Below are positions 17,401 through 25,851 of a stretch of 64,000 nt of DNA, piece by piece. Under the pieces are notes generated by a model. That model saw nothing but the letters and a program-made list of their open reading frames with translations. It had not been told where the DNA came from and did no database searches. A program made the position numbers and the translations under genes. The stretch lies in NCBI GenBank assembly GCA_910578105.1, contig CAJTPD010000002.1:83269-147268 (forward strand), given 5' to 3'. How positions within the stretch are numbered: position 1 is the first letter of the stretch; each line of letters opens with the position of its first letter. The DNA comes from an uncultured Odoribacter sp. GTDB taxonomy: Bacteria; Bacteroidota; Bacteroidia; Bacteroidales; Marinifilaceae.

Positions 17401-18492
17401 GAGAAATACAGCAATTTTTCCTACTATGGACGCGGACCGGTAGAAAATTATCCGGACCGGAAAACAGGACAATTCATTGAAGTGTACAACAGCACCGTAG
17501 CCGATGAATTTGTCCGGTTTCCAAAACCCCAGGATATGGGCAACCACGAAGACATACGCTGGTGTGCACTAACCAACAAGGAAGGGGAAGGGATTGTATT
17601 TATAGCAACCGGACGGCTTTCTGCATCCGCTCTGCCATACTCTGCCCTGGACCTGACGCTGGCTTCTCATCCTCATCAATTATCCAAATCAAGCAACACC
17701 TACCTCCATCTGGATGCAGCAGTAACCGGATTGGGAGGAAACAGTTGCGGTCAGGGCGGTCCGCTACTACCCGACCGTGTATTCGCCAACAACCACAACT
17801 TCGGTTTTATAATCCGTCCTGCAGGAAACGAATTGTCAACCATTGGCAATGTTGCACCTTCCGGAGAAATTCCTCTGTCCGTGACACGGAATGGAGCCGG
17901 TGTCGTTGAAATATCTTCTGCACGTAAAGATGCAGCCATTTATTACACAATTGGTAAAAGCAAAGCCCAGGAATATAAAGGACCTATCCCATTCCGGGAA
18001 GGAGGAGTAGTGACAGCATGGTTCAAAGATTCTCCGGAAATAAAAACCAGAATTTCATTTGAAAAAATTGAAAGTATCCAGACTGTCGTAATATATGCCA
18101 GCAGTCAGGAAGCCGGTGAAGGCAATGCTTCCAATCTTACAGACGGCAACCCGAATACCATCTGGCACACCATGTATTCTGTAACAGTTGCCAAATATCC
18201 GCACTGGGTTGACCTGGATGCCGGAGAAGCAAAAAACATCAAAGGATTTACTTATTTACCCCGTCAAAACGGTACCAATGGCAACATTAAAGACTATAGC
18301 ATTCATGTCAGTATGGACGGTAAAACATGGGGAAATCCTATTCATAAAGGTACTTTTGACAACAATAACAAAGAAAAAAAGGTAGAATTTAGTAAACCTG
18401 TAAAAGCCCGCTACATTCGTTTCACAGCATTGAGCGAACAAAACGGACAAGACTTCGCTTCCGGTGCAGAAATCACCATCTTAGCCGAATAG
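14461..18492 (+). CDS. Secreted GH2 beta-galactosidase with C-terminal CBM32-like domain
   Basis: Glycoside hydrolase family 2, removing terminal beta-galactose from glycans, probably in the periplasm or on the surface; 1343 residues, far longer than E. coli LacZ. N-terminal signal peptide (to about 20), jelly-roll sugar-binding domain about 80-270, Ig-like domain about 275-390 and TIM barrel about 395-690. Acid/base Glu535 is in LGNEAGPG and nucleophile Glu598 in HISEYAHSMGN. The Bgal-small-chain domain runs about 830-1120, then a short chitobiase-like segment (about 1140-1190) and an F5/8-type (CBM32-like) domain from about 1205 to the end. The two C-terminal additions suggest binding of host or plant glycans. 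No susCD or other glycan genes adjoin it. Activity on galactose is inferred from family. Confidence 0.93.
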   Translation: MMRNITLGLVLCSLVMQSFGIQPPLKGYTYASTQTPTGKEWESPEDLALNKEQPRAWFFSFQDSESARKVLPENSKYWQSLNGEWKFNWAADPDSRPKDFYKTNFDVSAWDNIPVPSNWNIYGIQKDGNLKYGVPIYVNQPVIFMHSVKVDDWRGGVMRTPPVNWTTYKHRNEVGSFRRDFEIPQNWENREVFINFDGVDSFFYLWINGQYVGFSKNSRNAACFNITKYLQPGKNTLAVEVYRSSDGSFLEAQDMFRLPGIYRSVALYSTPKIHIRDLVITPDLDASYTDGTLTIAADIRNSGKKAAKNHKIVYSLYANKLYSDENTLVTDAGTSATIPTINASQILEAEKAVLKVKAPRQWSAETPYRYTLVAELKDAKNKTIETVSTIVGFRKVEIKDTPASADEFGLAGRYYYINGKTVKLKGVNRHESNPEVGHAITRETMENEIMLMKRANINHVRNSHYPDAPYWYYLCNKYGIYLEDEANIESHQYYYGTASLSHPAEWKDAHVARVMEMVHSNVNNPSIVIWSLGNEAGPGKNFVAAYDALKKFDSSRPVQYERNNAIVDMGSNQYPSIGWVKEAVKGHYDIKYPFHISEYAHSMGNAVGNLIDYWTAIESTNFFCGGAIWDWVDQSMYNYDKKTGERYLAYGGDFGDTPNDGQFVMNGIVFGNLEPKPQYYEVKKVYQHIGVNATDIENGEFNIFNKYYFKDLSDYDIKWSLYENGKEIQTGTINPGIIPARNNAQVKIPYSYNNLKEEAEYFAKIQFLLKKDAPWAKKGFVTAEEQFLIKEANRLPLNKITAQAGKLTKANISSDKPHIKTIKGNNFEVQFDLMTGTIYSLAYNKKSVITAGNGPELDAFRAFTNNDNWFYSSWFDHGLHNLKHKATEATVIPKPDGTIVLAFTVESQAPNAGKILGGTSSGKNKIEELTEKPFGPNDFKFTTNQIWTVYPDGSIELQSSVTSNRPNLVLPRLGYVMKVPEKYSNFSYYGRGPVENYPDRKTGQFIEVYNSTVADEFVRFPKPQDMGNHEDIRWCALTNKEGEGIVFIATGRLSASALPYSALDLTLASHPHQLSKSSNTYLHLDAAVTGLGGNSCGQGGPLLPDRVFANNHNFGFIIRPAGNELSTIGNVAPSGEIPLSVTRNGAGVVEISSARKDAAIYYTIGKSKAQEYKGPIPFREGGVVTAWFKDSPEIKTRISFEKIESIQTVVIYASSQEAGEGNASNLTDGNPNTIWHTMYSVTVAKYPHWVDLDAGEAKNIKGFTYLPRQNGTNGNIKDYSIHVSMDGKTWGNPIHKGTFDNNNKEKKVEFSKPVKARYIRFTALSEQNGQDFASGAEITILAE

Positions 18493-18516
18493 AAGAAGTC
18501 ATACATTAAAATGAAT

Positions 18517-18619
18517 TTTTGCCGGATAAACATCTTTCCGATTCGGATGAATGAAACCTTTTCAGATTTCTGATTGACGAATCATTCGCCCATTTCTCCA
18601 AGATGCTCATCCGGCAAAA
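18517..18619. repeat. 103-base element with 20-base terminal inverted repeats (MITE-like or large hairpin)
   Basis: Ends are TTTTGCCGGAT + AAA + CATCTT (18517-18536) and AAGATG + CTC + ATCCGGCAAAA (18600-18619); 18 of 20 bases are complementary. Further nested pairs lie inside (GATTCG/CGAATC or GAATGA/TCATTC, TCAG/CTGA), so nearly the whole segment folds on itself. No coding capacity. No clear target duplication is visible. It could be a miniature inverted-repeat element or the 3' end structure of the beta-galactosidase mRNA. Confidence 0.6.
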
Positions 18620-18662
18620 TTTTGGCATAAATTTTTCCCTCTACTATACGATAAAATTATTT

Positions 18663-18670
18663 TATCTTTG
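18663..18670 (+). promoter_or_regulatory. Histidine kinase gene promoter -7 element
   Basis: TATCTTTG; predicted start near 18677, only about 13 bases before the ATG at 18690. Confidence 0.6.
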
Positions 18671-18689
18671 GAAATAATTTTATTTCGTT

Positions 18690-21176
18690 ATGCACAAAGA
18701 ATCCCAATATACCAAATGGAAGATTATCATCGGCTACTCCCTGATTATTATTCTGAGCGTAATATCAGCCATACTCATCTACAAACAAATCATACGTTTC
18801 ACTATCAATGAGGGACATCCGGACAATGTCAATCAAAAACTTTTCATTATCAGCAATACAATAACCGGACTGTATGAAGCTGAAGCACTGAGTAGTGCTT
18901 TTACCCAAACCGGCAACCAGAATTATTTCCGGAAGTTTACAGCTATCATACAAGAAACAAAAGAAAACATTGATACTTTAAGAGCATTAAGCCATCAAAC
19001 CGACCAACAAATCCGGATTGATTCCATCCATATATTACTCGAAGAAAAAATCAAAAACCTACAGGAATTAGTCTGGGTAAAACAATCGTTCTCCCCGGAA
19101 GAATTCTATAACAAAGCTATTGCCAGCATTGCCGGAAAAGATTCATCCGAACAATATCACAATATCCGGCAACGTATGGTCACCCGGCTGGACACAACTT
19201 ATGTCCTGACCCCTAAAGTGATAAAACGCTGGATATTCTCTAAAACAATAGTAGACACTGTTCCTCAAATTTCCCTTACTCATAAAATTGTAAGTGACAC
19301 ACTCAATGAAAATTATTCCACTCAAAACACAGATACTGTGGTCAATATCCTGAAAAATACCTGGAAAAACGTCCAGAGACAAACAGAAAATATCAACCGG
19401 AAAATCAATCAGAAAGAATATGCCCTGATCCGCCAAAGCACTAACATCACAGACCAACTGAAAAGAATGCTGAGAGAATACGAAAAAGAAGAAATCAACT
19501 ATTCAGTACATAAACAGCAAAACCGAGAAAAAACCATCACTACAACAATCCGCATATCTGCCTGGATAACAGTTATTGCTATACTACTGGTTATTTTTTT
19601 CACTTTTTTCATCTTGCGGGATCTTTCCCGTAGCCAGCACTACCGCAAAGAACTGGAAAGTGCAAACCAATATACAGCACAACTACTGAAAAACCGGGAA
19701 AAAATGATCCTGACAGTGACACATGATATTAAATCCCCATTGAGTTCCATATTAGGCTACATTGAATTACTGAACAATATGCCCATCAATGACCGGCAAC
19801 ATTATTTTCTGAAAAATATGCAAGGTTCTTCAGAACACATCCTGAGCTTAATCAATAATCTCCTCGATTTATCCAAACTGGAAAATAATAAAATGCCGAT
19901 AGAAGAAATTGTATTTAATCCGGCACTTCTTTTCCGGGAAATCACAGACAATTTTCTCCCATTAGCCCAAAACAAGCAATTGCAACTGACTGCAAAATTC
20001 AGCGAAGATTTAAACAAAAGCTACCGGGGAGATGCCCTGCGCATTCGCCAGATTATCACAAATATTTTATCTAATGCAGTCAAATACACAGCACAGGGCC
20101 ATATCAACTTTACAGCCACCACTTCCACCGACGGTAAACAAATCATCCTTAAAATAAAAGACACCGGCTCAGGAATGACTCCGGAAGAACAAAAAATGAT
20201 TTTTGAGGAATTCACCCGGTTAAAATCACATACCAACATAGAAGGAACAGGACTGGGCCTGACCATTACCTTAAAACTGATTCATTTGCTAAGCGGACAA
20301 ATACAACTCCAAAGTGAAACCGGCAAAGGAAGTTGTTTCACCCTACTTTTACCATTGCAAAAAGTCAACTCCGCTAACGATTCAAACTTACCTCCATCCC
20401 CAGTACAATTACCCGGAAACAACAATAATAAAAACCGGAACCTGAAAATACTTCTGGTAGATGACGATCCCCTTCAATTGCAAATGACCCGGAACCTGTT
20501 AGAAAACAAAGGAATATATCCGGACATCACCACACATCCTCACGAAGCCCTTCAGGCAGTACAAACAAAAACGTACGACTTAATTTTATCTGACATTCAG
20601 ATGCCTGAAATGAACGGATTTGAACTGGTAAAACAAATCCGGCAACTTGATATTCAAACCATACCTGTAATAGCTCTGTCGGCAGATTCCGGCAAAACAC
20701 ATGCAGACTATATCGCCGGAGGGTTCACAGCCTACCTTGGTAAACCATTTACTTCAACAGATTTATTCCAACTTATTGCTCAATTAACAAATCAACAAAT
20801 TGAAACAAATATTTCCCAAGTCCCTCCTTCATCTCCGGAAATACCTGAGAATGCCGGATATACATTCAAAAATATATTGATATTTGCAGACAATGACCCC
20901 GAAGCATTGAAAAAAATCATTCAATCGTTCATCGTTTCTACCAAGGAACACATTTGTCTATTCAAACAATATCTGCAAGAAAAACAATACGAAGAAATCG
21001 CACGGCTGGCCCATAAAATGTTACCTATGGTCCGGCAATTGGAAGCAAACTCCCTTATCAAGCCGTTAGAAAAACTGGAACACCCAGACAAAACTGGTTT
21101 AACTCCGGAAATCATAAATACCCTCGTCACTGAGGTTATCGAAAACGCAAACCAATTATTGAAACTTATTCAATAG
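18690..21176 (+). CDS. Hybrid sensor histidine kinase with receiver and Hpt domains
   Basis: 828-residue membrane kinase. Spans at about 11-33 and 288-312 enclose a roughly 255-residue, largely helical extracytoplasmic sensor of no type I recognise. HisKA has the phospho-acceptor His345 in TVTHDIKSPLS; the ATPase has N-box ITNILSNAVKYT, DTGSGM and GTGLGL. A receiver at about 586-705 has phospho-Asp635 in LSDIQMP. An Hpt domain at the C-terminus has His775 in ARLAHKM. The His-Asp-His chain predicts onward transfer to a separate response regulator. The convergent NtrC-type regulator whose 3' end overlaps by 11 bases is the obvious candidate. Confidence 0.94.
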   Translation: MHKESQYTKWKIIIGYSLIIILSVISAILIYKQIIRFTINEGHPDNVNQKLFIISNTITGLYEAEALSSAFTQTGNQNYFRKFTAIIQETKENIDTLRALSHQTDQQIRIDSIHILLEEKIKNLQELVWVKQSFSPEEFYNKAIASIAGKDSSEQYHNIRQRMVTRLDTTYVLTPKVIKRWIFSKTIVDTVPQISLTHKIVSDTLNENYSTQNTDTVVNILKNTWKNVQRQTENINRKINQKEYALIRQSTNITDQLKRMLREYEKEEINYSVHKQQNREKTITTTIRISAWITVIAILLVIFFTFFILRDLSRSQHYRKELESANQYTAQLLKNREKMILTVTHDIKSPLSSILGYIELLNNMPINDRQHYFLKNMQGSSEHILSLINNLLDLSKLENNKMPIEEIVFNPALLFREITDNFLPLAQNKQLQLTAKFSEDLNKSYRGDALRIRQIITNILSNAVKYTAQGHINFTATTSTDGKQIILKIKDTGSGMTPEEQKMIFEEFTRLKSHTNIEGTGLGLTITLKLIHLLSGQIQLQSETGKGSCFTLLLPLQKVNSANDSNLPPSPVQLPGNNNNKNRNLKILLVDDDPLQLQMTRNLLENKGIYPDITTHPHEALQAVQTKTYDLILSDIQMPEMNGFELVKQIRQLDIQTIPVIALSADSGKTHADYIAGGFTAYLGKPFTSTDLFQLIAQLTNQQIETNISQVPPSSPEIPENAGYTFKNILIFADNDPEALKKIIQSFIVSTKEHICLFKQYLQEKQYEEIARLAHKMLPMVRQLEANSLIKPLEKLEHPDKTGLTPEIINTLVTEVIENANQLLKLIQ

Positions 21177-22488
21177 AATAAAGCTTTATTTTATTATATA
21201 ACGTCTTCCTGTCTATTTTCAAAAGCCGGGCAGCTTCGCTTTTATTGTTATTACACTTAACCAAAGCTTCACGAATCAAATCAACCTCATGCCTTTCACG
21301 TTTCAAAGCCAGGTCGTGCTCTGCCGGCGGAACAACAGAAATAGATAATTCCGCCGGAATATGCTCCATAGAAATAAAATCAGATTGGCACAATAAAGTT
21401 GCCCTCTTTACAACGTTCCTCATTTCCCGGAGATTGCCGGGCCAAGCATAATTTTGGAAAACCTCCGTCACCTTTTCTTCAAATCCGGTAACATGCTTAC
21501 CCAATTCTTCATTTGAAGCCTCCAGAAAATGGTTGGCAAATACCGGAATATCTTCCCGGCGGTCACGCAAACTCAACGCCTGCAAAGAAAATTCATTCAG
21601 CCGGTGATAAAGGTCTTCCCGGAAACTTCCGTCAGCAACTGCTTTTTTCAAATTCTCATTTGTAGCAGAAATAATACGAACATCAAAAGCCACATCTTTA
21701 TTCCCGCCGACAGGCTTCACCTTACGTTCTTCCAATGCCCGCAACAATTGGACCTGCACATCATAACTCAGATTTCCAATTTCATCCAAAAATATTGTTC
21801 CTCCGGAAGCCTGGACAAAATATCCGGTCTTATCATTCACCGCCCCGGTAAAAGCACCTTTTACATGACCGAAAAATTCGCTGGCAGCCAACTCTTTGGG
21901 AATAGCTCCGCAATCAACTGCAATAAAAGGAGCATCCCTCCGGTTGCTCTGTTCATGAATCAGACGGGCAATATATTCTTTACCAGAACCACTTTCTCCG
22001 GTAATCAGCACAGTCATCATGGTCGGTGCCACCAAACGGATATATTCGGACAATTTATCGGCTTCCTGACTAATCCCTTTAATATAAGCCATACTCCGCC
22101 CTGCTTTGGCTTGTTTTGTACCAACAGACTGAGATTCCAGGGCATCCTGAATCTTTTTCAAAAGTTCATCCGGAATAACCGGCTTCGCAACATAATCAAA
22201 AGCCCCCAGCTTCATAGCCTGAACAGCCGTATGAATATCTGCATATCCGGTCATTAGAATCACCTGAACTTCAGGAGTGACTGCTTTTATACTTTTTAAT
22301 AAATACATACCATCTTCATCAGGCAATCGTAAATCTGTCAGAACAACATCATATTTAGTCCCCTTTGTTTTAGTCAGTGCCTCCCGGCAGGAAAAAGATT
22401 CATCAACCTGAAATCCACGCTTAGCCAACCATGTTTTCAACATTAAACAAAAGGTGGTATCATCATCTACTAATAAAATTTTCGCCAT
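21166..22488 (-). CDS. Sigma-54-dependent response regulator (NtrC/AtoC type)
   Basis: 440 residues in the canonical order. The receiver at 1-120 has phospho-Asp52 in LTDLRLPD. The AAA+ domain at about 135-370 has Walker A GESGSGKE, the sigma-54-contacting GAFTGA loop and the arginine-finger region. A Fis-type helix-turn-helix at the C-terminus has NNKSEAARLLKIDRKTLY. It should open sigma-54 promoters when phosphorylated, very likely by the kinase converging on it. Its gene is on the opposite strand from the kinase, so the pair is not one operon and read-through would be antisense to each other. Confidence 0.94.
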   Translation of the reverse strand: MAKILLVDDDTTFCLMLKTWLAKRGFQVDESFSCREALTKTKGTKYDVVLTDLRLPDEDGMYLLKSIKAVTPEVQVILMTGYADIHTAVQAMKLGAFDYVAKPVIPDELLKKIQDALESQSVGTKQAKAGRSMAYIKGISQEADKLSEYIRLVAPTMMTVLITGESGSGKEYIARLIHEQSNRRDAPFIAVDCGAIPKELAASEFFGHVKGAFTGAVNDKTGYFVQASGGTIFLDEIGNLSYDVQVQLLRALEERKVKPVGGNKDVAFDVRIISATNENLKKAVADGSFREDLYHRLNEFSLQALSLRDRREDIPVFANHFLEASNEELGKHVTGFEEKVTEVFQNYAWPGNLREMRNVVKRATLLCQSDFISMEHIPAELSISVVPPAEHDLALKRERHEVDLIREALVKCNNNKSEAARLLKIDRKTLYNKIKLYSIE

Positions 22489-22688
22489 TCGTTCTAATTA
22501 TTAAAATCAGCCGACCCTAAAGCCTATCTATCCGGACAGCTTCACGGTACTCGGTATCACAAATATAAGGCGAAGTTAAGAAATATTTCTATTCCTGTCC
22601 CAGGAAACAGACAGGTTTCCGAATTTTCTACAAAACATACTCCGGAAATGCACCTTCCGGAAATATCTATACACAAACCGTATTAACA

Positions 22689-23066
22689 TCAATACAAAGC
22701 TACCATCTGTACAGGTTTCACAGCTTCCTGCCGCAAATATTCGCCTTCTTCTGTATAATAAACAACCAGTCTTGAACTTTCATTTTTCAATACAATCCGA
22801 AAAACACTCTCTTGCTCCCTGGAAATTGTTTCCATAGAATAAGCAATATATTTTGAAATAACTGCAGACTTTACAACCTGAGGCAAATCACTCAAAACAA
22901 TACCATTCTCTTTTCCCGACATCCGTGAAATCTCCGGGTGATTATTTAACCTCTCATTTATTTTCAAATCCTTGGCTATTGATTCGGAAGTAGGAACAAT
23001 ATCTGTCAGAAAAACAGATAAAATAAAAATACCCAATACAACCGCTATTCCTATATTTTTTTTCAT
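22689..23066 (-). CDS. Small exported or membrane-anchored protein of unknown function
   Basis: 125 residues; hydrophobic N-terminus at about 5-22 (signal peptide or anchor, no lipobox Cys), then a basic/acidic alternating domain ending in a beta-rich part (VFRIVLKNESSRLVVYYTEEG). The layout resembles small PepSY-like periplasmic proteins, but no residue pattern proves this. It lies just upstream of the sigma-54 regulator gene and has two 20-base-phased repeats upstream of a weak -24-like element, so it is a candidate target of that regulator. Confidence 0.7.
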   Translation of the reverse strand: MKKNIGIAVVLGIFILSVFLTDIVPTSESIAKDLKINERLNNHPEISRMSGKENGIVLSDLPQVVKSAVISKYIAYSMETISREQESVFRIVLKNESSRLVVYYTEEGEYLRQEAVKPVQMVALY

Positions 23067-23450
23067 ATCCCTGATTTTAATAATTTAGTTTTCTGCTATA
23101 TAATATTATTCAGAAAAAAACATGCCATCCCAAAAGAAAAACATGGAAAAACCACAATAATTTATTAATTATCAGAATATTAATACTTACTATTATTCCT
23201 CTGAATCTCCACTTATGCGACGGAAAACTGTGGAAATTCAAAAACAGATGTGGAAATAATCTACAACAAAGCAATTTACCGGAAGAAAAGTGCCGCAACA
23301 CCAGCAACAAACAAGAGGATTACTCCTTATTCAACACTTATACACTGCTTATTCCTGACAAAAATGTATATAAATACCCAAAATAAACACCTAAAATCTA
23401 CAATATCCAAAAACATTTGTAACTTGCCGGATATTTTAAATTACTGACCG
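23067..23450. other. 384-base intergenic region with phased direct repeats
   Basis: Divergent gap between the small exported protein (minus) and the S41 protease (plus). It contains two copies of TGTGGAAAT at 23229-23237 and 23249-23257, exactly 20 bases apart, and on the minus strand a GG-containing TGGCATG (23121-23127) that weakly resembles a sigma-54 -24 box. No ORF worth calling is present. Confidence 0.5.
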
Positions 23451-24806
23451 ATGAAAAAATTCTTCCGGCTATTTATCCTGTTGGCATTATTCCATATGCT
23501 TTTTGCCTGCAACAAAGACGATATAACCCCTGATGATAATTCAAATCTTACAGTCAATGAACGGATGAATAAATTCATCAACACCCAGATGAAAGATATT
23601 TACTTTTGGGCAGACAAAATCAAAGAAACGACTGTCGACCAGAACAAAGAACCGGAAGAATTTTTGAAAGCCCTTCGATACACCGAAGATATATGGTCAT
23701 TACTGGAAGTGAATGATAAAGAAACCCGTACATTTACAGATGGCAAAGAAAAAACTTTTGGTTATAATATTCAGTTCTACCGGATCAGAGACAGTCTGGT
23801 TGGTGGAATGATTCAATACGTATACAAAGGAAGCCCTGCTGCACAAGCCGGACTAATGCGCGGCGACATAATTTTTACTAATAACGGTAAATTTCTGACA
23901 GAAACCAATTACACCCGAATCTTAACGGATGAGCAAGTTGTACTGAAAACTGGTCTCATTTTCCAGGATACCTTGTTTGTTTCCAGACAAGACTACTCCC
24001 TGGCTCAGGAAATCTTCCGGCAGGACCCGATTTTATTAGACACCGTATTCCAAGTCGGAAATAAAAAAGTAGGCTATCTTGTTTACAGCAACTTTTACGA
24101 CGATAAATCCAACAGTCTGCCTCAATTAAGCCAGGCAATCGGAAGAATAAAAGCCGCGTCTGCCGACGAATTTATTCTGGACCTGCGCTACAATACCGGC
24201 GGCGCAGTAACAGCAGCCCGGCACTTGGGCAGTTTATTAGCTCCGGCAAACAACGTCCGCAATCAGGACATTCTTATACGGGAACAATGGAATCCCACAT
24301 ATCAGCAGAAACATGGCAGCGAACAACTCATTATCCGCTTTGACCCCAGTGTTCTGGCCAACAATCTGGATTTAAAAAAAATCTATATTCTGACCGGAGA
24401 AAACACTGCATCAGCATCAGAAGTAGTAATTTCAGGCTTGCGTCCCTACATTTCTGAAATGGTTATAATCGGTTCCCAAACCCACGGGAAATACGTAGGC
24501 ATGACCCAGATCACTCCTCCTCAGGATTTGCAGAAATGGACCTTATGGCCTGTTACCTTTGCTTACACCAATGCAAACGGAGAAAGTGTAAAGGGAGGTA
24601 TTCCGCCCACTTATAACAGTCAGGAATATATAAATTACTTACCTCCTTTCGGCGACCCGGAAGATCCGCTGCTGGGAAAAGCTCTGGAACTCATTAACGG
24701 TATGCAACCGGTAGCGGCCAGCCTGTCCCGGTGCAACCGTAAACACGCAGAAGTCTCCTGGAAACCACTCAGTAACACCAAAAAATATTTACTAATCAAT
24801 CCATAA
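23451..24806 (+). CDS. S41-family (C-terminal processing type) serine peptidase, lipoprotein
   Basis: 451 residues. Lipoprotein signal with lipobox ending at Cys20 (MLFAC), so anchored in an envelope membrane. A PDZ domain at about 105-190 (VYKGSPAAQAGLMRGDII) precedes the tail-specific-protease fold. The catalytic Ser lies in the TASASE motif (Ser321/Ser323) and Lys347 in THGKYVG. It cleaves unfolded or tagged proteins near their C-terminus; the real substrate is unknown. Monocistronic, with a strong terminator 60 bases downstream. Confidence 0.92.
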   Translation: MKKFFRLFILLALFHMLFACNKDDITPDDNSNLTVNERMNKFINTQMKDIYFWADKIKETTVDQNKEPEEFLKALRYTEDIWSLLEVNDKETRTFTDGKEKTFGYNIQFYRIRDSLVGGMIQYVYKGSPAAQAGLMRGDIIFTNNGKFLTETNYTRILTDEQVVLKTGLIFQDTLFVSRQDYSLAQEIFRQDPILLDTVFQVGNKKVGYLVYSNFYDDKSNSLPQLSQAIGRIKAASADEFILDLRYNTGGAVTAARHLGSLLAPANNVRNQDILIREQWNPTYQQKHGSEQLIIRFDPSVLANNLDLKKIYILTGENTASASEVVISGLRPYISEMVIIGSQTHGKYVGMTQITPPQDLQKWTLWPVTFAYTNANGESVKGGIPPTYNSQEYINYLPPFGDPEDPLLGKALELINGMQPVAASLSRCNRKHAEVSWKPLSNTKKYLLINP

Positions 24807-24864
24807 AAATTTCATTTAGAAAAATAAGTTAATTTTGACTACTATTCTATACTACAAACTCGTG

Positions 24865-24890
24865 AACTGCTCTCCGGAGCAGTTTTTTTT
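24865..24890 (+). terminator. Intrinsic terminator after the S41 peptidase gene
   Basis: AACTGCTC / GAGCAGTT stem, 4-base loop, T8 tract. Confidence 0.9.
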
Positions 24891-24992
24891 GTATTTTACA
24901 ACCCGACAGGTCCTTAAACCGTAAACACACAAAACTCCGGAATACCCAAAACAGGGCTTTTAAATATAAAAAAACATTAAACTCTAAACCAT

Positions 24993-25715
24993 ATGTCAAA
25001 GTATATAGGAATTATTCTTTTGTGGATATTCAGTTATCACTCCCAGGCACAACAGGCAGCCAATATCAAAGGTTCAGGATACATCCTGACACAACAACGT
25101 GATACGGATCTTTTCAACAGCATTGAGGTATCCGGGAATATATCGGTATACATGGTACAAGGCAAATTTCAACCTTTAACTGTTGAAGCCGACGACAATT
25201 TATTCCCTTATATAAAAACCCTGGTACGCAATAAAACACTTAAAATTTATATTCCGGACACAATCAACATTGTGAAGTTCACTCATATGAATATATTAAT
25301 CAGTATCCCGGAAATCGCAATTCTGCGAGCCAGTCAAGGCGCATTAATAGAAGCTGCCCCGCAAATATGGGAAACTGAAAATGTGCAATTAGAAGCAAAT
25401 ACAAGAAGCCGGATACGACTTGCTGTACATACATCAAACATCAAAGCAGAGGCAAAAACAGCAGCCATTATCGAACTGAAAGGAAAAACACAAACCATGA
25501 ATGCACAACTGAAAACAGCAGCCGTAATGTATGCCCGAAATTTCGGAACTAAAGAAACAAATATTGAATTAGCTACAGGAGCAAAAGCCGAAATCTGGGT
25601 AAATGATAAAATAGCATATGATTTATGTGGTAACTCCAAATTAGTTTATAAAGGAAATCCTGAGATAACAAAAAAATCGGTAAATTCCGGTAGTAAAGTT
25701 ATCCATGACAAATAA
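24993..25715 (+). CDS. DUF2807 (head GIN-type) secreted protein
   Basis: 240 residues with an N-terminal signal peptide (to about 20, SQA). The rest is a repetitive beta-solenoid-like domain with the family pattern FNSIEVSGNISVYMVQG near residue 45 and runs of short strands to the end. These proteins are secreted or surface-attached, with no established enzymatic role. Own transcript; no obvious -7 element could be assigned. Confidence 0.85.
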   Translation: MSKYIGIILLWIFSYHSQAQQAANIKGSGYILTQQRDTDLFNSIEVSGNISVYMVQGKFQPLTVEADDNLFPYIKTLVRNKTLKIYIPDTINIVKFTHMNILISIPEIAILRASQGALIEAAPQIWETENVQLEANTRSRIRLAVHTSNIKAEAKTAAIIELKGKTQTMNAQLKTAAVMYARNFGTKETNIELATGAKAEIWVNDKIAYDLCGNSKLVYKGNPEITKKSVNSGSKVIHDK

Positions 25716-25800
25716 AAAAATTACTTAACATACCGGATAAATTTATTAAATGTGTATATTGCTAAAAAATTACTGACTTTATAAAAGCAACTCAAAAACC

Positions 25801-25832
25801 TTTGACATTTTGTTAAAGTTACCATATGTTTG
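25801..25832 (+). promoter_or_regulatory. Promoter of the tethered HTH protein gene
   Basis: TTTG at 25801-25804 and TATGTTTG at 25825-25832, 20 bases apart; the start near 25839 rules out the upstream TTG and fixes the ATG at 25852. Confidence 0.65.
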
Positions 25833-25851
25833 CAAAATAAATTGTCTTGGT

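Noticed and set aside
23112..23127. A confident sigma-54 promoter call
   Set aside because: The -24 part is fair but the -12 GC is missing, so it is reported only as a tentative finding.
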